A program made the position numbers and the translations under genes. 64,000 nucleotides of DNA from Proluteimonas luteida. GTDB lineage: Bacteria > Pseudomonadota > Gammaproteobacteria > Xanthomonadales > Xanthomonadaceae. Below, piece after piece: positions 17,653 to 27,018 of the stretch; the stretch's first letter is position 1, and the number at the start of each line of letters is the position of its first letter. The notes under the pieces are model-generated. The model was not told where the DNA came from. It did not search any database and was given only the letters and a program-made list of their open reading frames with translations. The stretch lies in NCBI RefSeq assembly GCF_021191695.1, contig NZ_JAIWPT010000011.1:62001-126000 (forward strand), read 5' to 3'.

Positions 17653-19031
17653 CGGGCACCTCCGGTCGCGGCCGCGCCCTGGCCGAGCATGAAGTCCGAG
17701 ACCGGCTGGCGCGCCGGGTCGAAGCGATCGAAGACATGCGCGCCGTCGATCCACACCTGTTCGGCCAGCGCGTAGACGCTGAACGGATTGCCGTTCCACA
17801 ACACCACGTCGCCCATCTTGCCCGGGGTCAGGGTGCCGGTCTGCTCGAGCACGCCGAGCGACTTCGCCGCGTTCTCCGTCAGCCAGCGGATCGCGTGCTC
17901 GGGCGCGATGTCGATGCCGACGCGGCGCGCATTGGCGATGACCTTGGCCGCTTCCTGGTTGAGGCGCTGGATGCCCTCGTCGGAGTCCGAATGCACGATC
18001 GCACAGCCGCCCGGTGCGCGGTCGACGATCGCGATGTTCTCCTGGATGCCGTCGAAAGCCTCCATCTTGAAGCCCCACCAGTCGGCCCACAGCGCGCCGC
18101 AGACCCCGTCGGCGGCGAGCCGGTCGGCGATCTTGTACGCCTCCACGCCGTGGTGGAACGCGGTGATGCGGAAGTCGAACTCGTTGGCCAGGTCCAGCAT
18201 CTGCGCCATCTCGTCGGCGCGGTAGCAGTGGATGTGCACGAGGATGTCGCCGTCCATCGCGCCGGCCAGGGTTTCCAGCTTGAGGTCGCGCTTGCCCGGC
18301 GAGTCGCCGGCCTGCTTGCTGCGGTACTCGGCCGCGTCGATCAGCGCCTGGCGGTAGCCGGCGACGTTGCCCATGCGCGTCGCCGGGCCGCCCTTCTGGC
18401 CGTAGACCCGCTTGGGATTCTCGCCGCAGGCCATCTTCAGGCCGTACGGCGCGCCGGGAAACTTCATGTCCTGCACCGTGGTCGCGGCGATGTTCTTCAG
18501 GGTCACGCCGCGGCCGCCGACGAGGTTGGCCGAGCCGGGCAGGATCTGCAGCGAGGTGATGCCGCCGGCCAGCGCCGCGCCGAAGCCGGGATCCTGCGGC
18601 CACACCGAGTGTTCGGCCCAGACCTGCGCGGTGTTGGGCGCGGTCATCTCGTTGCCGTCGCTGTGCGCGCGTGCGCCGGGACTGGGGTACACGCCCAGGT
18701 GCGAATGCACGTCGATGATGCCGGGCGTGACCCACTTGCCGCGGCCGTCGACGCGCTGCGCGCCCGCCGGCGCGTCGAGGTTGCGGCCGACCGCTGCGAT
18801 GCGGCCGTCCTGCAACAGCACGTCGCTGTCCTCCAGGCGCTGGCCGTCGCCGGTCAGCACGGTGGCGCCGGCGATCAGCACTGGTGCGGCGGCGATCGGC
18901 CGGTAGGTGCCGGGATAGGCGACGGACGCCGCCGCCGCGGACGCGGTGGCTGCGGCAGGTCTTTCGGATGCGGTGGTGGCGCAGCCGCCCAGCAGGGCGG
19001 CCGCCAGGGCGGCGGACAACAGGCGTGACAT
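17649..19031 (-). CDS. Amidohydrolase family lipoprotein
   Basis: 460 residues. Lipobox LLGGCATT (Cys17) anchors it to the envelope. The amidohydrolase barrel is intact: VTPGIIDVHSHLG (His109, His111), MDGDILVHIHCYRADEM, TAFHHGVEAYKI, and the Asp region HSDSDEGIQ. The tail GTLTPGKMGDVVLWNGNPF is standard. It is related to imidazolonepropionase-like secreted hydrolases; peptide-like or amide substrates are likely but not known. First gene of a two-gene operon with the degenerate paralogue. Confidence 0.87.
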   Translation of the reverse strand: MSRLLSAALAAALLGGCATTASERPAAATASAAAASVAYPGTYRPIAAAPVLIAGATVLTGDGQRLEDSDVLLQDGRIAAVGRNLDAPAGAQRVDGRGKWVTPGIIDVHSHLGVYPSPGARAHSDGNEMTAPNTAQVWAEHSVWPQDPGFGAALAGGITSLQILPGSANLVGGRGVTLKNIAATTVQDMKFPGAPYGLKMACGENPKRVYGQKGGPATRMGNVAGYRQALIDAAEYRSKQAGDSPGKRDLKLETLAGAMDGDILVHIHCYRADEMAQMLDLANEFDFRITAFHHGVEAYKIADRLAADGVCGALWADWWGFKMEAFDGIQENIAIVDRAPGGCAIVHSDSDEGIQRLNQEAAKVIANARRVGIDIAPEHAIRWLTENAAKSLGVLEQTGTLTPGKMGDVVLWNGNPFSVYALAEQVWIDGAHVFDRFDPARQPVSDFMLGQGAAATGGAR

Positions 19032-19210
19032 CGAAACTCCCCGAAGATCAATGAGCGACAGGCCGTGCCGGAAGGCAGGCGCGGCGGCGCGGCCGCGTCC
19101 GAGTGTAACCGCGGCGCGCGCCGCTGCGCTGCGACCGCCTGCCGGTTCCGGGGGCGCTGCGGTCGCGTGCGGGGCCCGTGCCAGAATGGGCGGCTCGGAA
19201 GGAGAAGACG

Positions 19211-19987
19211 ATGAAGGAAAAAGAACAGATCGTCGAGAACTGGCTGCCGCGCTACACCGGCGTGCCGCTGGACCAGTTCGGCGAACACATCCTGCTGACC
19301 AACTTCGGCGGCTACCTCGGCCACTTCAGCCGCCTCACCGGCGCCGAGGTCGTCGGTCTCGACCGGCCGATGCCGAGCGCCACCGCCGACGGCATCACCA
19401 TGATCAACTTCGGCATGGGCAGCCCCAACGCCGCGACGATGATGGACCTGCTGTCGGCGATCGCGCCCAAGGCGGTGCTGTTCCTCGGCAAGTGCGGCGG
19501 GCTGAAGAGGAAGAACCAGCTCGGCGACCTGGTGCTGCCGATCGCGGCGATCCGCGGCGAAGGCACGTCCAACGACTACCTGCTGCCCGAGGTGCCGGCG
19601 TTGCCGGCGTTCGCCCTGCAGCGTGCGGTGTCGACGATGATCCGCGATCTCGGCCACGACTACTGGACCGGTACCGTCTACACCACCAACCGCCGCGTGT
19701 GGGAGCACGACGACGCGTTCAAGGAGCGGCTGCGGCAGATGCGCTGCATGGGCGTGGACATGGAGACCGCGACGATCTTCGCCGCCGGTTTCGCCAACCG
19801 CATCCCGTCCGGCGCGCTGCTGCTGGTCAGCGACCAGCCGATGATCCCCGAGGGGGTCAAGACCGAGGCCTCGGACGCGAAGGTCAGCGCCGAGTTCGTC
19901 GAGCGCCACATCCGGATCGGCATCGAGGCGCTGAAGCTGATCCGCCGGCACGGCAAGTCGGTGCGGCACCTGCGTTTCGACGAATAG
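19211..19987 (+). CDS. amn: AMP nucleosidase, short form
   Basis: 258 residues of the purine nucleoside phosphorylase-like fold: LTNFGGYLGHF, INFGMGSPNAATMMDLLSA, FLGKCGGL, and MGVDMETATIFAAGF carrying the ribose-contacting Met-Glu. It matches the catalytic half of AMP nucleosidase, which cleaves AMP to adenine and ribose 5-phosphate. The N-terminal regulatory domain of the 484-residue E. coli enzyme is absent. The start at 19211 is chosen because AAGGAGA lies eight bases upstream; an in-frame ATG at 19178 lacks a site. Confidence 0.87.
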   Translation: MKEKEQIVENWLPRYTGVPLDQFGEHILLTNFGGYLGHFSRLTGAEVVGLDRPMPSATADGITMINFGMGSPNAATMMDLLSAIAPKAVLFLGKCGGLKRKNQLGDLVLPIAAIRGEGTSNDYLLPEVPALPAFALQRAVSTMIRDLGHDYWTGTVYTTNRRVWEHDDAFKERLRQMRCMGVDMETATIFAAGFANRIPSGALLLVSDQPMIPEGVKTEASDAKVSAEFVERHIRIGIEALKLIRRHGKSVRHLRFDE

Positions 19988-20006
19988 CGCGTTGCGGCCT
20001 TTGCCG

Positions 20007-20411
20007 TCAGGGGCGCCGCACGCCGAACAGCAGCCTGTCGTCCCAGGCCTTGAGCAGGTCGGCACGGGAGATGCCGATCCGCTCGCTGTCGTCGAACTCG
20101 ATGCCGGCCGGGTCGCCGCGGAGGTCGGACGTCGCACTGGCGCGCGTCGCCGACGCCGCGTTCTCGGTGATCACCACGACGTCCGCGGCGTCGACCGCGA
20201 TGACCTTGAGCAGGCCGTAGGCGGGCTCGATCTCGTTCTCGTCCTCGTCGGTGAAGCCGTAGTCGGAGAACGTGCTGAGCTCCGCGGCGTACAGGTCGCC
20301 GACCGCGGGCGCCTCGACCAACGCACGGTCGGCCTTGCCCGAGCAGCCGGCCAGGAAGACAGCGCAGCACAGGACGGCGATGGCGAGCATTCGGATCGGG
20401 CGGCGCGGCAT
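20007..20411 (-). CDS. Small lipoprotein of unknown function
   Basis: 134 residues with the lipobox VFLAGCSG, then a short acidic domain containing GDLYAAELSTFSDYG and YGLLKVIAVDAADVVVITENAA. No family is recognised. AGGAG stands seven bases before the ATG at 20411. It is convergent with amn and divergent from the DUF924 gene. Confidence 0.7.
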   Translation of the reverse strand: MPRRPIRMLAIAVLCCAVFLAGCSGKADRALVEAPAVGDLYAAELSTFSDYGFTDEDENEIEPAYGLLKVIAVDAADVVVITENAASATRASATSDLRGDPAGIEFDDSERIGISRADLLKAWDDRLLFGVRRP

Positions 20412-20505
20412 CTCGACTCCTGCGGGCGATGGTGGTCTGGCGCGCGAGTATAGCCGTGGCGGTGGCGTCAACGGCCTGCGCCGGGGTGCCGGGTATGCTG
20501 CATCG

Positions 20506-21048
20506 ATGGAGACGATCAGCGCGGACGAAGTCATCGGGTTCTGGCGGCAGGCAGGCCAGCAGAAGTGGTTCAACGGCGGCGAGGCCTTCGACCGCGAATG
20601 CGACGCGGTGCTGCGCGCGACGCATTTCGCCGCCGCACGCCGGGAGCTCGACGGCTGGCTGGACAGCGCCGACGGCGGCCTCGCGCTGTTGCTGCTGCTC
20701 GACCAGATCCCGCGCAACATCTTCCGCGGCAGCGCGCATGCGTTCGCGACCGATCCGCTGGCGCTGCACTTCGCGCGCAGGTTCGTCGATGCGGGGCTGG
20801 ACCGCGCGGTCGACGACGACCTGCGCGCCTTCGTCTACCTGCCGTTCGAGCATTCCGAGGCGTTCGACGACCAGCACCGCTCGGTCGCGCTGTTCGATGC
20901 GTTGGGCAATGCCGAATACCGCAAGTACGCGCAGGCGCATCTCGACGTGATCGCGGAATTCGGGCGTTTCCCGCACCGCAACCGGGCCCTGGGCCGGACC
21001 AGCACGCCCGGGGAGCAGGCCTGGCTCGATGCCGGCGGCGGTTTCTGA
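20506..21048 (+). CDS. DUF924 family protein
   Basis: A 180-residue, mostly helical protein that fits the DUF924 pattern throughout: ADEVIGFWRQAGQQKWFNG, LLLLDQIPRNIFRGSAHAF, RAFVYLPFEHSE and EFGRFPHRNRALGR. The family folds like a TPR repeat and has no established function. A TATGCT -10-like box ends six bases before the ATG, so the mRNA is probably leaderless. Confidence 0.9.
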   Translation: METISADEVIGFWRQAGQQKWFNGGEAFDRECDAVLRATHFAAARRELDGWLDSADGGLALLLLLDQIPRNIFRGSAHAFATDPLALHFARRFVDAGLDRAVDDDLRAFVYLPFEHSEAFDDQHRSVALFDALGNAEYRKYAQAHLDVIAEFGRFPHRNRALGRTSTPGEQAWLDAGGGF

Positions 21049-21347
21049 GGGCCGGACGGACGTCCCCTGGCGTTTTCTGTGTGGATGAAGCAGGTCCCTC
21101 GCTGCGCTCGGGACGACAGATGGCGGGTTGCGGGCGACTGCGGACTGCCGCTGTCGCCCGGCCTTGGGTGAAGCACCGGAAAGGCGCCGGCAGATCGTAG
21201 GCCGGGGCAACGCCCCCGCCGCCGGGACGACCCGGTCATCGGCGGAGAACCGCGAAAAAGCATGAGCACATGCCGAATCGGCATTGTCGCTGTTGCCGTG
21301 CAGCATGGCGTACTACGTGGCCGTTCCATTCAGCCAGGTACCCATTC
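21049..21347. repeat. Intergenic region with two repeat fragments
   Basis: No gene is seen. A GTCCCTCGCTGCGCTCGGGAC palindrome-like unit lies at 21094-21114 and a related copy occurs at 32395-32416. A single REP half of the GTAGG(T/C)CGGGGCAACG family lies at 21196-21221. The receptor promoter should be near the right end. Confidence 0.55.
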
Positions 21348-23987
21348 ATGCGTGTTGTGTCCCGGATCGCGGCTGCCGTCGCCGTCGTGCTTGCGTCGCA
21401 GTCCTCCGTCTTCGCCCAGTCGCCGGACCCCCAGGGAAGCGCGCGCACGCTCGAGACCGTGCGCGTCACCGGCTCCAACATCAAGCGCAGCGACACGGAA
21501 GGCGCCAACCCGGTCCAGGTGATCGGTCGCGAGGAACTGGAGACTTCCGGCAAGGTCACCGTCGCCGACGTGCTGCGCTCGATCTCGGCCAACACCGGCA
21601 ACGCGACCAACGAGACCAGCAACAGCGGCTGGGCCTCGGGCTCGGCCGGCATCGGCCTGCGCGGGCTGTCGCAGAAGAACACGCTGGTGCTGCTCAACGG
21701 CCGCCGGCTGGCGAACTACGGCTTCCCGTCCGGCGGCCTGTCGGACACCTTCGTCAACCTCAACGCGCTGCCGCTGGTCGCGGTCGAGCGCATCGAGGTG
21801 CTCAAGGACGGCGCGTCGGCGGTCTACGGCTCGGACGCGGTCGCCGGCGTGGTCAACATCATCACCCGGCAGAACTTCCAGGGACTGGAGATCGGCGGCA
21901 GCGCCGGCACCTCGGACGAGGGCGGCCTCGACACGCAGCGGGCACGCCTGGTCGGCGGCGTCGGCGACCTCGACACCGACGGCTACAACCTGCTGTTCAG
22001 CGTCGAGGCCTACAACCGCGAGCGGCTCGACCAGGACCAGCGCGCGCTGACCCGCTCGGGCATCTACACCGACAAGCCCGGCGGCCGCTGGAACGGCTGG
22101 TCGGCCAAGGGCGCGCGCTTCCTGGTCGACGGCGTCTCGGTGCCGCTGCTCGACGCCGCCGGCAACTGCCCCGAGGGCACGGTGCTGACCGCGAGCGCGC
22201 CGATCGACGGCCTGGCCGGCGACACCTGCGCGTTCAACCTCGCGCCGTACACCACGCTGATCCCCGCGACCGAGCGCTACCAGGGCTACGTCAACGGCAC
22301 GCTGCGCATCAACGACACCACCGAGGCCTTCGGCGAGCTGATCGTCAGCCGCATCCGCGGCGCCTCGCTGTTCGGCTCCAGCCCGTACTTCACCCTCGAA
22401 GGCGGCCGCTTCGCGCTCAACGCCGAGACCGGCCTGGCCGAGCCGGTGTCGAACCTGCTGCCCGCCGGCAATCCCTACAACCCCTACGGCGTCGACGTCC
22501 CCATCGAGTACACCTTCTTCAACCTCGGCGAGTCGCTGAAGACCAACCGCTCCACCGCATGGCGCGCGCTGCTGGGCGTGCGCGGGCAGTTCGGCGCCGA
22601 CTGGGACTGGGAGGCGGCGGGCTTCGCCGCGCGCAGCAAGGAGGAGGAAATCGTCGCCGGCGGCTTCGCCAACCGCTGGACGCTGGCCGCCGCGCTCGCC
22701 GACGGCAGCTACAACCTGCAGGATCCGGCGGCGACGCCGCAATCGGTCGTCGACGCGATCGCGCTGAGCACGCTGCGCCCGGCCGACTCGCGGCTGACCG
22801 GGTTCGACTTCAAGGTCTCGGGCAGCCTGTTCGACCTGCCGGCCGGATCGGTCGGGTTCGCGGCCGGCGCGGAGTGGCGCCACGAGTCGCTGGTCTCGCG
22901 CAATCCCTGGCAGATCGACGCCGGCCTGCAGGTACGCCCGGCGATCGCCGCGGTCGACGGCGACCGCGACGTCGCCGCGGTCTACGCCGAGGTCAACCTG
23001 CCGCTGACCCCGACGCTGGAGCTGCAGCTGGCCGGACGCGGCGACCACTACAGCGATTTCGGCAGCGCGTTCTCGCCCAAGGCCGGCCTGCGCTGGCAGC
23101 CGCTCGACGCGCTGCTGGTGCGCGCCTCGGCCTCGCGGGGTTTTCGCGCGCCGTCGCTGTCGGAGAACTCGGCCTCGACCAACATCGCCTACGGATCGGT
23201 CGTCGACCCCTACGATCCCGACGTGCCGGGCTCGCGCCAGAACCCGACGTTCTTCACCGTCGGCAACACCGAACTCGACCCCGAGCGCACCCGCAGCTAC
23301 AACCTCGGTGTCGTGGTCTCGCCGTGGGCCGACACCAGCGTGAGCCTGGACTGGTACCGGATCGAGCTGGACAACCTCATCGGTACCGGCAACACCACGA
23401 CGATCGTGCAGGACAACGATCCCGCCAACGTGGTCCGCGACGCGCGCGGCAAGCTGGTCGCGGTCTACAACCGCTACCAGAACCTCAGCGAACTGCAGAC
23501 CTCGGGCCTGGACGCGGAACTGCGCCAGCGCTGGCGCACCGGCGGCCTGGGCACGTTCGGCCTGTCGAGCGTGTTCACCCACGTGCTGGAATACAAGCGC
23601 CCGCAGACCGTCGGCGGGCCGCTGGTCGACTATGCCGGCAGCAACCTCGGCCCGTCGCTGCCGCGCAACAAGGCGACGACGACGCTGGACTGGGACATCG
23701 GCGACTTCAACACCGCGCTGACCTGGTACCGCACCGGCGGCTACGACCAGAAGGCCAGCACCGCCGCGAGCGCGGTGCAGTCGCGCGTCGACGCCTACGA
23801 CCAGTTCGACCTGTACTTCGGCTGGTCGGGCATCGAGCGCCTGACCCTGTATGCGAAGGTCGAGAACCTGTTCGACGAGGCGCCGCCGCACGACGCCTCG
23901 TTCCCCGGCATCCGCGCGCCGTACGACTTCAGCCAGTACGACCTGCGCGGCCGCTACTTCCAGGTCGGGTTCGACTACCGCTTCTGA
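21348..23987 (+). CDS. TonB-dependent receptor
   Basis: 879 residues, outer-membrane 22-strand barrel with N-terminal plug. Signal peptide RIAAAVAVVLASQSSVFAQ, then VRVTGSNIKRSDTEG and the plug motifs VLLNGRRLANYGF and RIEVLKDGASAVYGSDAVAGVVNIIT. The barrel ends in the expected aromatic residue (YFQVGFDYRF). It belongs to the large Xanthomonad/Caulobacter-type receptors with the GSNIKR box, whose substrates include peptides, sugars and metal complexes. It is followed by a terminator and then by a secreted carboxypeptidase, so a peptide substrate is possible but not shown. Confidence 0.93.
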   Translation: MRVVSRIAAAVAVVLASQSSVFAQSPDPQGSARTLETVRVTGSNIKRSDTEGANPVQVIGREELETSGKVTVADVLRSISANTGNATNETSNSGWASGSAGIGLRGLSQKNTLVLLNGRRLANYGFPSGGLSDTFVNLNALPLVAVERIEVLKDGASAVYGSDAVAGVVNIITRQNFQGLEIGGSAGTSDEGGLDTQRARLVGGVGDLDTDGYNLLFSVEAYNRERLDQDQRALTRSGIYTDKPGGRWNGWSAKGARFLVDGVSVPLLDAAGNCPEGTVLTASAPIDGLAGDTCAFNLAPYTTLIPATERYQGYVNGTLRINDTTEAFGELIVSRIRGASLFGSSPYFTLEGGRFALNAETGLAEPVSNLLPAGNPYNPYGVDVPIEYTFFNLGESLKTNRSTAWRALLGVRGQFGADWDWEAAGFAARSKEEEIVAGGFANRWTLAAALADGSYNLQDPAATPQSVVDAIALSTLRPADSRLTGFDFKVSGSLFDLPAGSVGFAAGAEWRHESLVSRNPWQIDAGLQVRPAIAAVDGDRDVAAVYAEVNLPLTPTLELQLAGRGDHYSDFGSAFSPKAGLRWQPLDALLVRASASRGFRAPSLSENSASTNIAYGSVVDPYDPDVPGSRQNPTFFTVGNTELDPERTRSYNLGVVVSPWADTSVSLDWYRIELDNLIGTGNTTTIVQDNDPANVVRDARGKLVAVYNRYQNLSELQTSGLDAELRQRWRTGGLGTFGLSSVFTHVLEYKRPQTVGGPLVDYAGSNLGPSLPRNKATTTLDWDIGDFNTALTWYRTGGYDQKASTAASAVQSRVDAYDQFDLYFGWSGIERLTLYAKVENLFDEAPPHDASFPGIRAPYDFSQYDLRGRYFQVGFDYRF

Positions 23988-23997
23988 GGGCGCGCGT

Positions 23998-24038
23998 GCC
24001 GGCGGCGACGGACTCTCCGGCGTCGCCGCCGGCCTTTT
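23998..24038 (+). terminator. Rho-independent terminator after the TonB receptor
   Basis: GCCGGCGGCGACG pairs perfectly over 13 bp with CGTCGCCGCCGGC around a ten-base loop and is followed by CTTTT. It starts ten bases after the receptor stop, so the carboxypeptidase gene downstream probably has its own promoter or relies on read-through. Confidence 0.8.
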
Positions 24039-24132
24039 CCCCGGTGCCGGCCGGGTCTCCCTGCACGCGGGCAATGGCGGGCAGGGCCGGGAGCGACGCC
24101 GGTCGCACCTTTCCACTGCAACAGGAATCCCG

Positions 24133-26721
24133 ATGTCGATGTCCACTCCGATCCGTGCGCTGCCGCTGCTCGCGCTGCTGCTTTGCGCCGTCCTGCTGCC
24201 CGCGCCGGTCGCGGCGCAGACCGCCTACTACTTCCCCGATGCCGCCGAAGCCGACTTCGATCCGGCGATCCCCACGCCCGAGGCGTTCCTCGGCTATCCG
24301 GTCGGCAGCCACTACACCCGCCACGACCGGATCGTCGACTACCTGCGCGAACTGGCGCGGCTGTCGGACCGCGTGCACGTCGAGGACACCGGGCGCAGCT
24401 ACGAGGAGCGGCCGCTGCTGGCGGTGCTGGTGACCTCGCCCGGCAACCACGCCCGCCGCGAGCAGCTGCGCGCCGCGCACGCGACGCTGGCCGATCCCGC
24501 CGCGCCGGACGTCGATCCGGCGCAGGTGCCGGTCGTCGTCGGCCTGTACTACAGCGTGCACGGCAACGAGACCTCCAGCGGCGAGGCGATGCTGCTGACC
24601 GCCTACTACCTGGCCGCCAGCCGCGCGCCCGAGGTGCAGCGCTGGCTCGACGCGGCGATCGTGCTGATCGACCCGGCGCAGAACCCAGACGGCCGCGACC
24701 GCGCCGCGAACTGGCACAACGCCTGGAAGTCCAACCCGCCGGTCGCCGATCCGCTCGACAAGGAACACGTCGAGCCGTTCCCGATGGGCCGCACCAACCA
24801 CTACTTCACCGACCTCAACCGCGACTGGCTGGCGATCACCCAGCGCGAGACCCGGCCGAAGATCGCGCTGTTCCACCAGTGGCTGCCGAACGTGCAGATC
24901 GACTTCCACGAAATGGGCGCGGCCAGCACCTACTACTTCGAGCCGTCGCCGTCGAGCATGCACAGCCCGCTGCTGCCGCAGGCCTCCTACGACTTCAACG
25001 TCACCCTCGCGCGCTACCACGCGCAGGCGCTCGACGGACTGGGCTCGCTGTACTACACCAAGGAGAACTTCGACAACTTCTCGCCGGTCTACGGCTCGAC
25101 CTATCCCGACTTCCACGGCGGCGTCGGCGTCACCGTCGAGCAGGGCAGCTCGCGCGGGCTGGTGCAGGACACCGCCGGCGGCCCGCTGGAATTCCGCTTC
25201 ACGATCCGCAACCAGCTCGCCGTCGGGCTGGCGACGATCCGCGGCGCGGTCGCCGAGCACGCCGGCCTGTTCGCGCTGCAGAAGAATTTCTTCCGCTCCG
25301 CACTGGCGCAGGGCCGACGCCACGGCTCGGCCGCGTTCGTGTTCGGCGACGAGCACGACGCCTCGCTGAGCCGGCAACTGCTCGACCTGCTGCTGCTGCA
25401 CCGGATCGAGGTGCATGCGCTCGCGCACGAGACCACGATCGACGGCCGCCGCTTCGTCCCCGGCAGCGCCTGGGTGGTGCCGTCGGCGCAGCCGCAGTTC
25501 CGGCTGGTGCACTCGATCTTCGAGGACACCCCGGAAGTGAAGGAGAGCGTCTACGGCAGCACTTCGTACGCGATCGCGCCGGCCTACGGCCTGCAGTTCG
25601 CCGCGCTGCGCCGCCTGCCCGCGACCGCCGGCCGCGTGACCGCGCTGCCGGAGGCCGTGGCGGGCGTCGCCGGCGGCCAGGCACGCTACGCCTATGCGGT
25701 CGACTGGCGCGACGCCGGCGCCGCCCGCGTGCTCGCCGCGCTGCTGGCCCGGGACATCCGCGTGCGCGCCGCGTTCCAGCCGTTCACCGCGCGCGCCGGC
25801 GGCGGCGATATGGCGTTCTCGTACGGCACGCTGGTCGTGCCCGTGGCCGGCCAGCCGCTCGATGCGGCCGCATTGCATGCCGCCGTCGACGCCGCCGCGC
25901 GCGAGGCCGGCGTGGTCGCGCACGCGCTGACGACCGGGCAGAGCATCGCCGGCGTCGACCTGGGCAGCGACAGCATCCGCCCGCTGCGCGCGCCGAAGAT
26001 CGCACTGGTGATGGGGCAGGGCGTCAACGCGACCGAGATCGGCTCGACCTGGTTCGCGCTCAGCGAGCGCGTCGGCTGGCCGGCGACCCGGCTCGACCCC
26101 TCACAGCTGGCGCGCGTGCCGCTGGGCCAGTACACCAGCATCGTGCTGGCCGGCGGCAACTACGGCGACTGGAGCGAGGCGACGGTCAAGGCGCTGCGCG
26201 CATGGATCGAGGCCGGCGGCTCGCTGGTGACTTTCGGCAGCGCCTCGCAGTGGGCGATCGAGAAAAAACTCGCCGACGGCCTCGCCGAGCCGACGCCGAA
26301 GGACGCGGCCGACACCGGCCGCGCCGATTTCGGCGCGCGCCGCGACACCCTGGCCGAGGACCGCATCTCCGGCAACCTGGTTTCCGCCGACGCCGACATC
26401 AGCCACCCGCTGGCCTTCGGCGTGCCGCGCCGCGACATCGTCGTCAACAAGGAAACCGACGTCGTGCTGCCGGCGGCGAAGGACCGCTTCTCCACCGTCG
26501 TGCGCATCGACGACGCGCCGCGCGTCAACGGCTTCCTGTCCGCGCGCAACCGCGCGCGCCTGCCGGGCGCGCCATGGGCCGTGGTCGCCGCGACCGGGCA
26601 GGGCAGCGTGGTGCTGTTCGCCGACGACCCCGCGCACCGCAAGTACTGGCACGGCACCGAGCGCCTGCTGCTCAACGCGCTGTTCCTGTCCGACCAGCTG
26701 GTGCCGAGCGGCCGGCGATGA
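24133..26721 (+). CDS. Secreted M14 family zinc carboxypeptidase
   Basis: 862 residues, signal peptide ending PAPVAAQ. The catalytic domain shows the M14 zinc ligands His143 and Glu146 in SVHGNETSSGE and His259 in IDFHEMG, plus NPDGRDR (about 184-190), which holds the substrate-binding Asn and Arg. A long C-terminal half (about residues 430-862) is of the type seen in large periplasmic M14 enzymes and includes a glutamine-amidotransferase-like stretch (IVLAGGNYGDWSEATVKALRAWIEAGG). AGGA precedes the ATG. Likely trims peptides in the periplasm, possibly imported by the receptor just upstream. Confidence 0.9.
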   Translation: MSMSTPIRALPLLALLLCAVLLPAPVAAQTAYYFPDAAEADFDPAIPTPEAFLGYPVGSHYTRHDRIVDYLRELARLSDRVHVEDTGRSYEERPLLAVLVTSPGNHARREQLRAAHATLADPAAPDVDPAQVPVVVGLYYSVHGNETSSGEAMLLTAYYLAASRAPEVQRWLDAAIVLIDPAQNPDGRDRAANWHNAWKSNPPVADPLDKEHVEPFPMGRTNHYFTDLNRDWLAITQRETRPKIALFHQWLPNVQIDFHEMGAASTYYFEPSPSSMHSPLLPQASYDFNVTLARYHAQALDGLGSLYYTKENFDNFSPVYGSTYPDFHGGVGVTVEQGSSRGLVQDTAGGPLEFRFTIRNQLAVGLATIRGAVAEHAGLFALQKNFFRSALAQGRRHGSAAFVFGDEHDASLSRQLLDLLLLHRIEVHALAHETTIDGRRFVPGSAWVVPSAQPQFRLVHSIFEDTPEVKESVYGSTSYAIAPAYGLQFAALRRLPATAGRVTALPEAVAGVAGGQARYAYAVDWRDAGAARVLAALLARDIRVRAAFQPFTARAGGGDMAFSYGTLVVPVAGQPLDAAALHAAVDAAAREAGVVAHALTTGQSIAGVDLGSDSIRPLRAPKIALVMGQGVNATEIGSTWFALSERVGWPATRLDPSQLARVPLGQYTSIVLAGGNYGDWSEATVKALRAWIEAGGSLVTFGSASQWAIEKKLADGLAEPTPKDAADTGRADFGARRDTLAEDRISGNLVSADADISHPLAFGVPRRDIVVNKETDVVLPAAKDRFSTVVRIDDAPRVNGFLSARNRARLPGAPWAVVAATGQGSVVLFADDPAHRKYWHGTERLLLNALFLSDQLVPSGRR

Positions 26722-26733
26722 CGTGGCAGCAGA

Positions 26734-26795
26734 CGTAGGGCGGGTCTCGACCCGCCTCGTGTCGATTGGCGTGGCGGGTCGAGACCCGCCCTACG
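26734..26795. repeat. REP-like inverted pair, 'GTAGGGCGGGTC' family
   Basis: CGTAGGGCGGGTCTCGACCC and its perfect inverted copy form arms of 23 bp around a 16-base spacer. It starts 12 bases after the carboxypeptidase stop. A related, degenerate pair lies at 28869-28913. Confidence 0.85.
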
Positions 26796-26916
26796 CGGCC
26801 CGGCTCCGCTTCCGGTTCACGCCTGCATGATCCGCAGGTTCAGCGCGGGGGACCGACATCCCACGGGAATCGGCGGCTGCGGCGCGGGTGCATCATGTGC
26901 GTCGGGATGTGCATCG

Positions 26917-26963
26917 GGCGCATGGGCCCGACCTACGGTAGGTCGGGGCAACGCCCCCGACGC
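26917..26963. repeat. REP-like back-to-back pair, 'GTAGGTCGGG' family
   Basis: GGGCCCGACCTACG is joined directly to GTAGGTCGGGGCAACG with no spacer, so the two halves are tail-to-tail. This is the opposite arrangement from 9737-9805. It lies about 55 bases beyond the 3' end of the Grx-rhodanese gene, in the convergent region between that gene and the carboxypeptidase gene. Confidence 0.75.
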
Positions 26964-27018
26964 CCGGGGATCGATTTCCTCTGGAAACCGGCTGACGGCC
27001 AGACCAGCCCGTGCAGGC

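Noticed and set aside
19178..19211. Earlier ATG for the AMP nucleosidase
   Set aside because: The AAGGAGA site is correctly spaced for 19211, and the extra residues are not conserved-looking.
21330..24146. Very long open frames antisense to the TonB receptor and many other genes
   Set aside because: In GC-rich DNA the frame opposite a real gene often lacks stops. These frames have no ribosome-binding sites or known motifs, while the sense frames have clear family signatures.
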